From Candidatus Bathyarchaeota archaeon A05DMB-3 (GTDB taxonomy: Archaea > Thermoproteota > Bathyarchaeia > Bathyarchaeales > Bathycorpusculaceae), in the NCBI GenBank assembly GCA_019685555.1, contig JABFQN010000001.1, positions 124,001-188,000 of the forward strand: a stretch of 64,000 nt of DNA, read 5' to 3'. Each line of letters begins with the position of its first letter. Positions within the stretch are counted from its first letter, which is position 1. This document shows, one piece after another, positions 25,248 through 34,136 of this stretch. The notes under the pieces are model-generated. The model was not told the origin of the DNA, did not search any database, and saw nothing but the letters and a program-made list of their open reading frames with translations. The position numbers were made by a program, and so were the translations under genes.

Positions 25248-27134
25248 CTAACATGGTTTCGCTGGTTCTATAGCCTTGTAGGGACACACATAAGCGCAAA
25301 GTCCACATCCCGCACAGAGGTTTTCGTTTATGAGTACTGTCTTTCCTTCTTTGAGAATTATTGCTGGACAACCAAGAAGTTTAACGCAAGCCATACAGTT
25401 CGTGCATTTCTCATTCACTTTGAAGGGTATAATCTCTAAGCCTTCCCGTCTTTTCTCCCTTAGAAGCATTAAGGTACATGGTGCCCGAAACACTATAAGC
25501 GAGGTTTCCGGAAACTGCAGAGCCTCTTTTAAAGCGTTTTCAGCCTCTTTAACATGGAAGGGGTTGACAACCATAACAAGTTTGACACCGCAGCCTTCAG
25601 CCACTTTTTCAATGGCTAGCCTTTCGGTGGCGGTTTGCATACCAGTGACACCAGTTCCAGGGTGGGGCTGATGTCCTGTCATGGCTGTTGTTAAATTGTC
25701 TAAAACGGCAACCACAAGCTTATGCTTGTTGTAGACGGCGTTTAAGAGCCTTGGAATTCCAGCGTGGAAAAACGTTGAATCTCCAATTATGGCGATGGTG
25801 TTCACTTCTGTGGCTTTGCTTATGCCTTGAGCTGTCCCTATCCCAGCACCCATGCATACAAGGATGTCGCCAACCTTCAATGGCGGGGCTGCTCCCAAAG
25901 CGTAGCAGCCAATGTCTGTTGGGTAAATCGTATTTTCACCAGCAACCCTCTTTATAACATAGAAGGAAGCCCTGTGGGGGCATCCAGCACACAAAACTGG
26001 AGGTCTCAGCGGAAGCCCTTCTGCAACTTCAGCATACTTCTCATCGGCGGATTCCAAGTCCACGGGTATTTTTCTTCCAGCAATGCTGGCTAGTCCCCTT
26101 AAAACTTTACGTGTTGAAAGTTCACCCGTTCTTGGAAAGTACTGCTGTCTTATTTTGCCATAAACCATTGTGGTGGGCGCGTAGTCTTTGGCTATAGTCT
26201 TAACATGCAGTTCCAAGTAAGGTTCAAGCTCCTCAACCACTATGACTTTAGCGTGCTCTTGCAAAAACTTTCCAATTATTTTTTCTGGAAGGGGATGCGT
26301 CATGCCGAGTTTCAAAATGTCAATGTCTAAGCCTAAGAGTTCGGCGGCTTCCACAGCATAGTTGTAGGCTGAGCTTGAAGAAATTAAGCCATATTTTTCG
26401 TCTTTGCCCTTATGGGTTATCAAGTTATACGGGGAAGCCTCAGTTATCTTTTTTGCCTCCTCCATTTTCCGCAGCAAAACATCGTGTTGAGGTCTGGAAT
26501 TCGCTGGAACCATGACTAAACGCTTAACATCCCGAATAAATTCGCCTTTTAAGTGGGGTTTTGCAAGCTTTCCGTAGATGACGGGTGCTCTCGTGTGGCT
26601 TACGCGTGTGGTTGTTCTTAAAATGACTGGTAACTCAAGTTTTTCAGAAAGCTCCACAGCTGAAACCACCATGTCCTTCGCCTCCTGAGCGTTCGAAGGC
26701 TCCAAACACGGCAGATTCGAAAGCAAAGCATACAGACGACTGTCCTGCTCGTTTTGCGAACTATAACATTCAGGGTCGTCGGCAGCCACAATAATTAGTC
26801 CTCCTTTAACGCCAGTATAAGCCAAGGTCATAAGAGCGTCTGCAGCCACATTCAACCCCACATGCTTCATGGCGGCAAGAGCTCTAACGCCGCAGTTTGC
26901 AGCCCCGCCAGCAACCTCAACAGCAACAATTTCGTTAACGGAATATTCCATGTAAAGGCCTGCTTTTTGAGCTATAGCAGAAATAGAATCTCCAATTTCT
27001 GAGGCTGGAGTGCCTGGATAAGTGGTGACAACGCTTATGCCGGCTTCTAAAACTCCTCGGGCAATAGCCTCATTGCCAAGCAGAAGCACACGTTTTCCAA
27101 CTTGATTCTTCAACAATATGTTAGGGTTTGGCAT
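25248..27134 (-). CDS. iorA: Indolepyruvate:ferredoxin oxidoreductase alpha subunit
   Basis: This 628-residue thiamine-diphosphate enzyme subunit carries an N-terminal pyrimidine-binding region (GISVVTTYPGTPASEIGDSI) and a TPP-binding region (RPPVLCAGCPHRASFYVIKR, TDIGCYALGAAPPL, GDSTFFHAGI). Two C-terminal [4Fe-4S] motifs (CTNCMACVKLLGCP and CAGCGLCAYVCP) complete it. The ATG at 27134 preceded by GGAGAAGG is preferred; an upstream ATG at 27218 adds 28 unrelated residues. It lies next to genes for acyl-CoA degradation, consistent with amino-acid fermentation. Confidence 0.94.
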   Translation of the reverse strand: MPNPNILLKNQVGKRVLLLGNEAIARGVLEAGISVVTTYPGTPASEIGDSISAIAQKAGLYMEYSVNEIVAVEVAGGAANCGVRALAAMKHVGLNVAADALMTLAYTGVKGGLIIVAADDPECYSSQNEQDSRLYALLSNLPCLEPSNAQEAKDMVVSAVELSEKLELPVILRTTTRVSHTRAPVIYGKLAKPHLKGEFIRDVKRLVMVPANSRPQHDVLLRKMEEAKKITEASPYNLITHKGKDEKYGLISSSSAYNYAVEAAELLGLDIDILKLGMTHPLPEKIIGKFLQEHAKVIVVEELEPYLELHVKTIAKDYAPTTMVYGKIRQQYFPRTGELSTRKVLRGLASIAGRKIPVDLESADEKYAEVAEGLPLRPPVLCAGCPHRASFYVIKRVAGENTIYPTDIGCYALGAAPPLKVGDILVCMGAGIGTAQGISKATEVNTIAIIGDSTFFHAGIPRLLNAVYNKHKLVVAVLDNLTTAMTGHQPHPGTGVTGMQTATERLAIEKVAEGCGVKLVMVVNPFHVKEAENALKEALQFPETSLIVFRAPCTLMLLREKRREGLEIIPFKVNEKCTNCMACVKLLGCPAIILKEGKTVLINENLCAGCGLCAYVCPYKAIEPAKPC

Positions 27135-27272
27135 TAACGCCTTCTCCAATACTTGAGAAAACCCAATAATCCTTAGCTTCAGATATAACTTTTGGTGACT
27201 AAAAGCCGTTGCATACATAGCAAAAATCGAAACCTAAAAAGGATGGAGAGTGACGCGCCCAGCGCTTGTCCA

Positions 27273-28055
27273 CTATCTACCTTTAAACGTTGGCTTCCGT
27301 TTTTCGATGAAGGCTGAAACACCCTCTTGAAGGTCTTCTGTGGAGGCTACAACGCCGAAGCCTTCCCTTTCTAAGGCTAATGCTGCATCCAAACTTATTT
27401 CTGCACCCTTATTTATCAAGGCTTTAGCCACTTTAAGGGCTACTGGAGCCTTCTGGGCAATTTCAAGGGCGAATTGGCGCACAGCCTCCCTAAACTTGTC
27501 TGGAGACACGACCATGTTCACGATTCCAAGCTGTTCAGCTGCTTTTGCGTCAATCATCTTGCCAGTGAAAATAAGCTCTTTGGCTTTTGTTGCCCCTATT
27601 AGACGTGTCAGCCTTTGAGTTCCACCCCAGCCTGGAATTAGACCGATGTTTATTTCAGTCTGTCCCATCCTAGCGTTTTCAGAGGCTATGCGGAGGTCGC
27701 ATGCCATTGCTACTTCCAAGCCGCCGCCCAACGCGTAACCGTTTATAGCTGCTATAACTGGTTTTTCAAGGTTTTCTAATGCTGTGCAAATTTTTTCGCC
27801 CATTTGGGAAAGCGCCCTTGCCTTTAATGCGTTCATTCCCTTCATGGTTTTAATGTCCGCTCCAGCGGAAAACGCCTTTTCTCCAGCGCCAGTTAAGACA
27901 ACAACGCGTGTGTTTTCATCTGTTTTCACGTCTTCAAGCGCTTGAAGAATTTCGCTGACAACCTCAGCGTTGAAAGCATTAAGCGCCTCAGGACGCTTTA
28001 TCGTTATTGTTGCTACGCCTTCGCTTTTTTCGTATAAAATGTATTTGAACTCCGT
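27273..28055 (-). CDS. Enoyl-CoA hydratase/crotonase, apparently non-ATG start
   Basis: This crotonase-fold enzyme hydrates short-chain enoyl-CoA. Motifs are KAFSAGADIKTMKGMNAL, the oxyanion-hole/active-site GYALGGGLEVAMACDLRIA and INIGLIPGWGGTQRLTRLIG. The first canonical start in frame is GTG at 27929, which would remove about 42 residues of conserved N-terminus (EFKYILYEKSEGVATITIKR). The frame is open back to the hbd stop at 28071-28073 with no ATG, GTG or TTG. GGAGG lies just after that stop, and ACG at 28053-28055, where the family expects methionine, gives the normal 260 residues. Either ACG (or the preceding CTC) is used, or the base is mutated or mis-sequenced. Confidence 0.85.
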   Translation of the reverse strand, partial: TEFKYILYEKSEGVATITIKRPEALNAFNAEVVSEILQALEDVKTDENTRVVVLTGAGEKAFSAGADIKTMKGMNALKARALSQMGEKICTALENLEKPVIAAINGYALGGGLEVAMACDLRIASENARMGQTEINIGLIPGWGGTQRLTRLIGATKAKELIFTGKMIDAKAAEQLGIVNMVVSPDKFREAVRQFALEIAQKAPVALKVAKALINKGAEISLDAALALEREGFGVVASTEDLQEGVSAFIEKRKPTFKGR

Positions 28056-28070
28056 GAGCCTCGAACCTCC

Positions 28071-28934
28071 CTATTTTTGTGTCCAATCGTAAAAGCCCTT
28101 CCCAGTTTTTCTTCCAAGCATATTAGCCTTAACCATCTGCTTTAAACCGTTGTGTGGATGAAACTTTGGGTCAAGCTCTTTCTGGAGAACTTCGGCTATG
28201 GCTAGGGTTGTGTCCGCCCCTATATAATCCAAAAGCATCAGTGGTCCCATAGGCCAGTTTAGTCCAAGCTTTACGGCTTTGTCTATGTCGTCTCTGTCTG
28301 CCACGCCTTCCCAGTATAATGCTACAGCCTCGTTTAAGGCGGGTATCAGTATGCGGTTAACAATGAAGCCTGGACAATCCTTTTTGACTAGGACTGTTTC
28401 TTTCTGCATTTTGTGGGCTACATCCAAAACTGTTTGTATTGTTTCGTCTGAGGTTTTTGCGCCCTTTATCACTTCAACAAGTTTCATTAGCTGTGGCGGG
28501 TTGAAAAAGTGCATACCACACACTTTTTCTGGACGTTTTGTAGATGAGGCAAGCTCTGTTATGCTTATAGAAGAGGTGTTAGACGCAATTATCACATGGG
28601 AAGGTGCAAGCGTGTCCACTTCGCGGAATGTTGCTTTTTTCAGTTCAACATTCTCTGGAATAGCCTCAATAATAAAGTCGGCTTTGGAAACAGCTTCCTT
28701 CAAATCTGTTGTGGGGTGTATACGTGTTAAGGTTTCGTTAAACTCCGCCTCGGTTATGTTTCCCTTGCTGAGAAATTTCTGTAGGCTGTTGCGAATCATG
28801 CTCATGCCACTGTCAACGAACCGCTGTTCAATATCCCGCAGATAAACCTCATATTTACCCACTTGGGCTGCCACTTGCGCTATGCCATGTCCCATCAAAC
28901 CAGCACCCAAAACAGCAATAGTTTTAACTTCCAA
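28071..28934 (-). CDS. hbd: 3-hydroxybutyryl-CoA dehydrogenase
   Basis: This 287-residue NAD-dependent dehydrogenase oxidises or reduces 3-hydroxyacyl-CoA. The Rossmann motif is IAVLGAGLMGHGIAQVAAQ. Catalytic-domain stretches are IASNTSSISITELA, GMHFFNPPQLMKLVEVI (catalytic His) and KKDCPGFIVNRILIPALNEA. The start is TTG at 28934 with GGAGGG six bases upstream; TTG at 28958 is an alternative. It lies 15 bases upstream of the crotonase gene in the same operon, so the two catalyse consecutive steps. Confidence 0.93.
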   Translation of the reverse strand: MEVKTIAVLGAGLMGHGIAQVAAQVGKYEVYLRDIEQRFVDSGMSMIRNSLQKFLSKGNITEAEFNETLTRIHPTTDLKEAVSKADFIIEAIPENVELKKATFREVDTLAPSHVIIASNTSSISITELASSTKRPEKVCGMHFFNPPQLMKLVEVIKGAKTSDETIQTVLDVAHKMQKETVLVKKDCPGFIVNRILIPALNEAVALYWEGVADRDDIDKAVKLGLNWPMGPLMLLDYIGADTTLAIAEVLQKELDPKFHPHNGLKQMVKANMLGRKTGKGFYDWTQK

Positions 28935-29022
28935 ACTTTTCCCTCCAAATTTTGACAAAGCGTTATAGAGTTTGCCGAAAAACCACTATTAGCGTTTTTG
29001 GTGTTTAAGGCAATTCTCAATG

Positions 29023-30003
29023 TTAAATGCTCTTAACTCTGAACATAGCCGCAGCGCTGAGAAGGATTAATCCGACACCGAAATAGCGAATTAAGGGAAT
29101 ATACTGTTGGAAAAGGAGCACTGCCCATAAGTTATGCAGCAAAGGGTCCAAAAGCAGAATAGTTCCCTCTGTTGTGGGAGAAACCTCACTTGGTTTGACA
29201 AAATTTAACAAGCCGTAGGGAAGGGTTGTGCTGAAAGCGGCAAATAAAGCCAACAAAGCAAGCTGATAAGAATCCAACATTGAAAACCCTACGAAACTTG
29301 GGTTTACTGTGAAAAGCCTTAACACTGAACCTAAAAGCAAAGTGCACGGAGCAGCAAACAAAAACGTGTTAAACAACCCTTGAAGAGGCGAATAGCTTGT
29401 TTTCCTAACCCTTTTAAGATAAAGATAAACGGCGTAAAGGAAGCCCGCTAGAAAAGCGAATCCCACACCGCCAACGTTAAGATTTGACAAAGGCTCCGTT
29501 ATCAATCCACTTACAAACAAAACTCCTAAAAATCCAACAACCACTATCCCAAGCTTCTTCAATGTTATCCTCTCTTTCCCAAAAATTGCAGCCAACAACG
29601 CTGTGAAAAGGGGTTGCGTATAAATCAAGGCTACGGAAACGGCTATAGGACAGCCAAAAACTATTGAGGATAGGGCTGAAAGAAGAAAAGCGGAAAAAAC
29701 TAAGCCTATAGAAGCAAAATATTGCAGTTCCCCCTTTTCAAGCTTGAATTTTCCCCTAATCAACAGAAATATTAAAGGGAGAGCCAATATTATGCGATAA
29801 AAAACTTGTTGCAAGCTGGAAACTCCAGCATTTTTGAGCATTGTTGAAAAGACAAGGATGAAGCTGAAACTGAAGCTTGCCAGAACCAGCAATCCATGAC
29901 TTTTTGTAAAGCCCAAAATTTTCCACCATTTTAGATGCTTTATCGCCGAATTAGTGTGGCAGTCTCTAGACCTTCTAATAGGATTTTGGCAATCCCAGCA
30001 CAT
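29023..30003 (-). CDS. EamA/DMT-family permease
   Basis: This 326-residue drug/metabolite transporter has about ten membrane helices in two EamA repeats (GLLVLASFSFSFILVFSTML at the first helix, RYFGVGLILLSAAAMFRV at the last). The repeats share IYTQPLFTALLAAIFGKERI and LLLDPLLHNLWAVLLFQQYI, the usual paired motifs. The start at 30003 overlaps the end of the acyl-CoA dehydrogenase gene by 29 bases; a later start is possible because the first 25 residues are not membrane or family sequence. It may export amino-acid-derived acids or other metabolites, but substrates of this family cannot be read from sequence. Confidence 0.82.
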   Translation of the reverse strand: MCWDCQNPIRRSRDCHTNSAIKHLKWWKILGFTKSHGLLVLASFSFSFILVFSTMLKNAGVSSLQQVFYRIILALPLIFLLIRGKFKLEKGELQYFASIGLVFSAFLLSALSSIVFGCPIAVSVALIYTQPLFTALLAAIFGKERITLKKLGIVVVGFLGVLFVSGLITEPLSNLNVGGVGFAFLAGFLYAVYLYLKRVRKTSYSPLQGLFNTFLFAAPCTLLLGSVLRLFTVNPSFVGFSMLDSYQLALLALFAAFSTTLPYGLLNFVKPSEVSPTTEGTILLLDPLLHNLWAVLLFQQYIPLIRYFGVGLILLSAAAMFRVKSI

Positions 30004-31141
30004 GTTGCCCTATGAAGGCTAATGCCATTTGGTGGGTAACCGGCGCCAGCCTTATGAGGTTTACTTCCCTCCACCATCTTTCAACGTCATATTCCACAGC
30101 ATAGCCATACCCGCCGAAAGTCTGCATTGCATGGTAAACCGCTTCGGTTCCAGCTTCAACAGCCGCCACCTTTGCCATGTTGGCTTCTGCTCCACATTCT
30201 TGTCCACGGTCAAAAAGCCACGCAGCCTTATAATTTAGAAGTCTAGCCGCTTCAATTTTGGCTTTGGCTTCCGCCAATGGGAACTGTATGGCTTGATGTG
30301 CTCCTATAGGAGCCTCAAAAACCTTCCGTTCTTTTGCATACTCCACAGCCTTTTTAATGGCTAAAAGCCCTAAACCGCAAGCTGCAGCAGAGAAGGACAT
30401 CCGCTCTGGGTTAAGTGTGTCGAGCAGTAAATACCAGCCTTTATCCACTTCGCCTAAAACGCTTTCTCGGGGAACCCGCAAATCGCTGATGTAAACTTCA
30501 AAGGTTTTTGAATAGTTTATGCCATGCTTTTCTATGGGAATTATCTCGACGGCGGGGTTTGGCAAATCCACAAGAAAAAGCGTCAAACCCAAAGTTCTTT
30601 TAGGAGCCTTTTCAAGAGGCGTTGTCCTAGTTACAAGAAGCATTCCTTTGGCTCTGTCGGCTCCAGAGATGAAGATTTTCTGACCATTAACCACGTAGTC
30701 GTTTCCATCCTCGACAGCTAGCGTTTTAATGTTGAGAGTGTTGGTTCCAGCGTCCGGCTCTGTAAGGGCTAGGCAAAACTCCATACCCTTCGCGATTCTA
30801 GGCAAATATTTCTCTTTTTGAGCATCGTTGCCATGTTTTGTTATGGATAAGCCTCCAAAAACTGAAGACAAGCACAAGAACCATTCTCCAGCTAGTCCAC
30901 AACCCTCGGAAACAAGGGTTTCCATGGCTAGAAGCATCTCAAACATGCCCATGCCGCCCCCGCCGTATTTCTCCGGAATCACTATGCCCGGAAAACCAGC
31001 TTCTGCAAGGCTTTTCCAGAAATCCTCTGGAAACTCGTGGTTTTTGTCTTTCTCCCGCCAGTATTCTGGACCATAGTCGTGGGCTATTTCAGCGGCTGTT
31101 TCAACTATCATTTTCTGTTCAGCAGTCAACTCAAAATCCAT
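29975..31141 (-). CDS. Acyl-CoA dehydrogenase
   Basis: This 388-residue flavoprotein oxidises acyl-CoA to enoyl-CoA. It shows EQKMIVETAAEIAHDYGPEY, the FAD/substrate motif LALTEPDAGTN, KIFISGADRAKGMLLVTRTT, the helical C-terminal domain with QAIQFPLAEAKAKIEAARLL, and MQTFGGYGYAVEYDVERWWR. The ATG at 31141 is chosen; the open frame extends 37 codons upstream but those residues lie outside the family. With hbd and crotonase it forms a beta-oxidation or fermentation module. No electron-transfer flavoprotein genes are visible in the window. Confidence 0.92.
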   Translation of the reverse strand: MDFELTAEQKMIVETAAEIAHDYGPEYWREKDKNHEFPEDFWKSLAEAGFPGIVIPEKYGGGGMGMFEMLLAMETLVSEGCGLAGEWFLCLSSVFGGLSITKHGNDAQKEKYLPRIAKGMEFCLALTEPDAGTNTLNIKTLAVEDGNDYVVNGQKIFISGADRAKGMLLVTRTTPLEKAPKRTLGLTLFLVDLPNPAVEIIPIEKHGINYSKTFEVYISDLRVPRESVLGEVDKGWYLLLDTLNPERMSFSAAACGLGLLAIKKAVEYAKERKVFEAPIGAHQAIQFPLAEAKAKIEAARLLNYKAAWLFDRGQECGAEANMAKVAAVEAGTEAVYHAMQTFGGYGYAVEYDVERWWREVNLIRLAPVTHQMALAFIGQHVLGLPKSY

Positions 31142-31266
31142 AATACCCCAACCGGACTTTAACACATATTCAAAACGGTTCGTATAAAATCCTTTCCTCT
31201 TAATGATTAGACAATTCATGGTTAAATACCTCATCTCATCTTTTCTGCTCATAGGGTTACCGCAAC

Positions 31267-31731
31267 ATGGAAAATGCGGAGAAAAACATGTTAAAAGAGA
31301 CTATGGATATGCTCGCTAGATATGCGTACAAAATCCGCTATGTTCCACACGAAATCATAGAAGATTATAACGCAACATACAACGTAAACTACGAAAACCA
31401 GCACATCACAACAAACGCGGCAAAAGTGATAGGAGTTCCTCTTAATGAGATATGGATTTCTGAAATGTGGAAACCCTATGAAAAATACATTCTCTTCCAC
31501 GAGTTAAGGGAAATACACCATCGAGCAAAAGGACTCAGCAGAAACAACGCCCATGAAAAGGCCATGCAAGATGGGTTCACTCTATGGAAAAACGACCCCA
31601 TGTTCCAAAAGTTCATTAAGGAAATCAAGTCAATGAACAGCAGAAAGGAAAAAGGGATAACCCGTTTTAAAATTTTGAGAACTTTATCCCTGTCTTGGTA
31701 TGTATATTCCATGGGGGTCTATTGCCCTTAA
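31267..31731 (+). CDS. Small zincin-like protein with HELREIHHR motif
   Basis: The 154-residue protein is unnamed. A helix with HELREIHH at 78-85, followed by AHEKAMQDG at 95-103, resembles the metal-binding helix of small archaeal and phage zincin-like proteins (HExxE form rather than HExxH). The preceding stretch EIWISEMWKPYEKYILF fits the pattern of such domains. There is no signal peptide. It diverges from the acyl-CoA dehydrogenase and its 3' end overlaps the convergent CoA-transferase gene by 48 bases. Proteolytic activity is not established. Confidence 0.65.
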   Translation: MENAEKNMLKETMDMLARYAYKIRYVPHEIIEDYNATYNVNYENQHITTNAAKVIGVPLNEIWISEMWKPYEKYILFHELREIHHRAKGLSRNNAHEKAMQDGFTLWKNDPMFQKFIKEIKSMNSRKEKGITRFKILRTLSLSWYVYSMGVYCP

Positions 31732-32475
31732 AATGACGAGTTCCTCATAGGTAGGCGGTTCCGTGGTGGGCACATTCTCCGGCACTATCAAGTCGAAGCC
31801 AATGTTATCCAAAATCTGCTGCAGTGTCACGCCGGGATGAATGGTTGCAAGCCTAATGCGCTTTGTTTCTGGGTCAAAATCCATTTGGCAAAGGTTAGTA
31901 ACAACAAGGGACGGACCGCCGCCAAGCAAGCCAGCTTTTTCTCTGGCTTTTGGTCCGTCTAGAAAGCCTGGGCTTGTTAGGTAATCAAGCTTTTTCACCA
32001 TTTTCCTTTTTTCATGAGTCATTATTATTACAATGCGTTTTGCTGATGAGACTATGTCGTTTCCGCCGCCGCTTCCTGGAAGCCTTACTGTTGGATTTTC
32101 AAAATCGCCTATGTATGTGGTGTTTATGTTTCCATACTCGTCTATTTGGGCGGCTCCCACGAAGCCTACGTCTACGTGTCCTCCCTGCAGTAGCAGCCCA
32201 AGAGTTTCGATTAGGCCTATGGCTGCTGAAGCTCTATAGCCAAGCCTCGAATCGGCTATTGATAGGGCTATGTCTATAGCATTTGAGTCTATAAAACCGG
32301 CTTCGTAAACTATTTTGGCGTTGGGCGCGTGGGTTCGCTTAGCCAGCATCGCTGCAATCATGGGTAAGCCTGTTCCAACAAAGACTACTTCGCCGTTTTT
32401 GATGGCTCTGGCTCCGCAAACTGCCATAAGCTCCAGTGTCGTGAACTCGCCAAGTTTTGCATAATTTTTATCCAT
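31684..32475 (-). CDS. CoA-transferase family I, beta subunit (glutaconate CoA-transferase type)
   Basis: The 263-residue subunit carries the family's catalytic-subunit features: LMAVCGARAIKNGEVVFVGT, GLPMIAAMLAKRTHAPNAKI, VGFVGAAQIDEYGNINTTYI and RLPGSGGGNDIVSSAKRIVI. The C-terminal half ends with LDNIGFDLIVPENVPTTEPP. It is 13 bases downstream of the alpha subunit. Together they move CoA between acids, for example acetate, glutaconate or aryl-acids. In the glutaconate enzyme the catalytic glutamate lies in the beta subunit; here the equivalent position carries GAAQID, so the identity of the nucleophile should be examined. Substrate is unknown. Confidence 0.88.
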   Translation of the reverse strand: MDKNYAKLGEFTTLELMAVCGARAIKNGEVVFVGTGLPMIAAMLAKRTHAPNAKIVYEAGFIDSNAIDIALSIADSRLGYRASAAIGLIETLGLLLQGGHVDVGFVGAAQIDEYGNINTTYIGDFENPTVRLPGSGGGNDIVSSAKRIVIIMTHEKRKMVKKLDYLTSPGFLDGPKAREKAGLLGGGPSLVVTNLCQMDFDPETKRIRLATIHPGVTLQQILDNIGFDLIVPENVPTTEPPTYEELVILRAIDPHGIYIPRQG

Positions 32476-32488
32476 TCTTATTCGCCTC

Positions 32489-33409
32489 CTAATAGGGGAA
32501 GGGTTTTTTAGCCCTAAGTTTCAATAGGCGTTCCATTCCAATTTTCTTGAGGAACTCCATGTGGTCTTCGACGCCGGTTATGTATTCTTCGCAGTATTTT
32601 TGCCATCCCTCTTCTGTTTTGCATTGTTGGTAATACATGCGCACATGTTCCATGTCGTAGTCGTAATAGTTGTAAACCATCATTGGATAGGCTCCCCATG
32701 GGCATTCAACAACGTAGTTGACGTAAATGTTGGGTATCGCCGTCTGGTCTGGCTGTGAACGTATAAACTCTGTGTCCACAATTTCCTCAGCTAAAACAAT
32801 TACTTTTTTGCCGGCTCTGGCGCCTTCCACATCTTCGCCTTTAATGCCGTCTATTTGGGCGTTGCCCTCTCTATCTACGCGGGAAACGTGGACTATGCTG
32901 AAGTCTGGGCGCACCGATGGCACAAGCACAACCTTCTCGCCAGTGAATGGACATGTTATAACTTCCGCCTTTTTCGGTCTAAACTTCGTCTTGGCAATGA
33001 GGTCTGTTCCAAGCATGCTTTTCAACGGCATAAATGGAACTCCCAATGCGCCGCCTAGAAAGCGTAACGCCATTGCTAGGTTTGTATAATCTTCGATTTG
33101 AATGGCTCCTTCGCGGATTCTTCGCTGAATGTTAGGGGCTAGTCCTATGCCCTCTATGGCGAAAAAGGCAAGCTCAAAACGCGAGACCACATAAGCTCCA
33201 GAAAGTATGTCGATATCTATTTCTGAACCGCAAGTGTAAACGGTTAGGTTCCGTTTTTTCTGCCTCACAAGTTCGTGGGCAAAAGCCATGGGAGGTCGTT
33301 GAAAGCCGAAGCCTCCCCAGAAAAGATGCGCCCCGTCGGGGATGAGTTTAGCTGCCTCTTTAAGGGTTATCCGTTTATCTTCTATAGGTGCTTCAACCAA
33401 ACACGGCAC
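32489..33409 (-). CDS. CoA-transferase family I, alpha subunit (glutaconate CoA-transferase type)
   Basis: The 306-residue subunit has the family pattern KRITLKEAAKLIPDGAHLFW, GGFGFQRPPMAFAHELVRQK, VVSRFELAFFAIEGIGLAPN and GGALGVPFMPLKSMLGTDLI. It also shows VLVPSVRPDFSIVHVSRVDR and GNAQIDG. It is first of a two-gene unit with the beta subunit. Location in a cluster with acyl-CoA and hydroxyacyl-CoA dehydrogenases suggests use in fermentation of amino acids to organic acids. Confidence 0.88.
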   Translation of the reverse strand: MPCLVEAPIEDKRITLKEAAKLIPDGAHLFWGGFGFQRPPMAFAHELVRQKKRNLTVYTCGSEIDIDILSGAYVVSRFELAFFAIEGIGLAPNIQRRIREGAIQIEDYTNLAMALRFLGGALGVPFMPLKSMLGTDLIAKTKFRPKKAEVITCPFTGEKVVLVPSVRPDFSIVHVSRVDREGNAQIDGIKGEDVEGARAGKKVIVLAEEIVDTEFIRSQPDQTAIPNIYVNYVVECPWGAYPMMVYNYYDYDMEHVRMYYQQCKTEEGWQKYCEEYITGVEDHMEFLKKIGMERLLKLRAKKPFPY

Positions 33410-33462
33410 CTCGGATAACTATTGCTGGTTGTTTTAATTTAAACTTTTGAAGACGTTTCTGT

Positions 33463-34008
33463 TTAAAGTTCCAGCGGGACACCGTAAGATTCGTCGAAGA
33501 ATAATTCGTTGAGTGCCTTTCTAGGTTTTGGAGGGGGACTTTCATCTGGAACTCCCACTGGAAGGAGGGCTATCACCGCCATGTCCGCTGGAATTTTAAG
33601 AATCTTTTTAACTTCTTCCTCGTTGAAGGCTCCAATCCAGCATGTTCCATAACCAAGGGCTGTCGCCGCCAGAACCATATGCTCAACGGCAATCATCGGA
33701 TCTTGCATATATGGTATCCTTGTTGTGGAAAGCGTGTAAGGAAGCTTTGTTGGCGAAGCCTTAGGGTCGCCCAGTGCCACAATAACTGCGCCGGCGTCTG
33801 CAATAAACATCTGGTTGTTCGCCGCAGCAGCCAAAGCCTTTTTGGTTTCAGGTTTTCTTGCAATTATGAAGCGCCATGGTTGGCGGTTTCCACCAGACGG
33901 TGCCTGTCGTCCAGCTTCGAGAATTCTTTTAAGGGCTTCTTTTGGTATTGGGTTTGGCTTAAATTTTCTTATGCTTCTCCTTTTCTCTATAGCCTCAAAC
34001 AAGTCCAT
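33463..34008 (-). CDS. Nitroreductase family flavoprotein
   Basis: This 181-residue FMN-dependent oxidoreductase has the family N-terminus EAIEKRRSIRKFKPNPIP, followed by AGRQAPSGGNRQPWRFIIAR. The mid-region AVEHMVLAATALGYGTCWIG and C-terminal VIALLPVGVPDESPPPKPR complete the fold. It reads leftward behind a shared 100-base region with the rightward HMGL-like gene. The physiological substrate cannot be predicted; these enzymes reduce quinones, nitro compounds or enoates. Confidence 0.88.
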   Translation of the reverse strand: MDLFEAIEKRRSIRKFKPNPIPKEALKRILEAGRQAPSGGNRQPWRFIIARKPETKKALAAAANNQMFIADAGAVIVALGDPKASPTKLPYTLSTTRIPYMQDPMIAVEHMVLAATALGYGTCWIGAFNEEEVKKILKIPADMAVIALLPVGVPDESPPPKPRKALNELFFDESYGVPLEL

Positions 34009-34136
34009 AAAGGGCTCGCTCCATCCTTTCTGACGCGTTTCAGTTTGATAAATTGTTTAAAATGCTCAATTCTTATATAAGTGCTTGTGGAATAACAAAA
34101 TGCGCTTAACTCTTGCTTATTGGAATGTGGTGTTTA

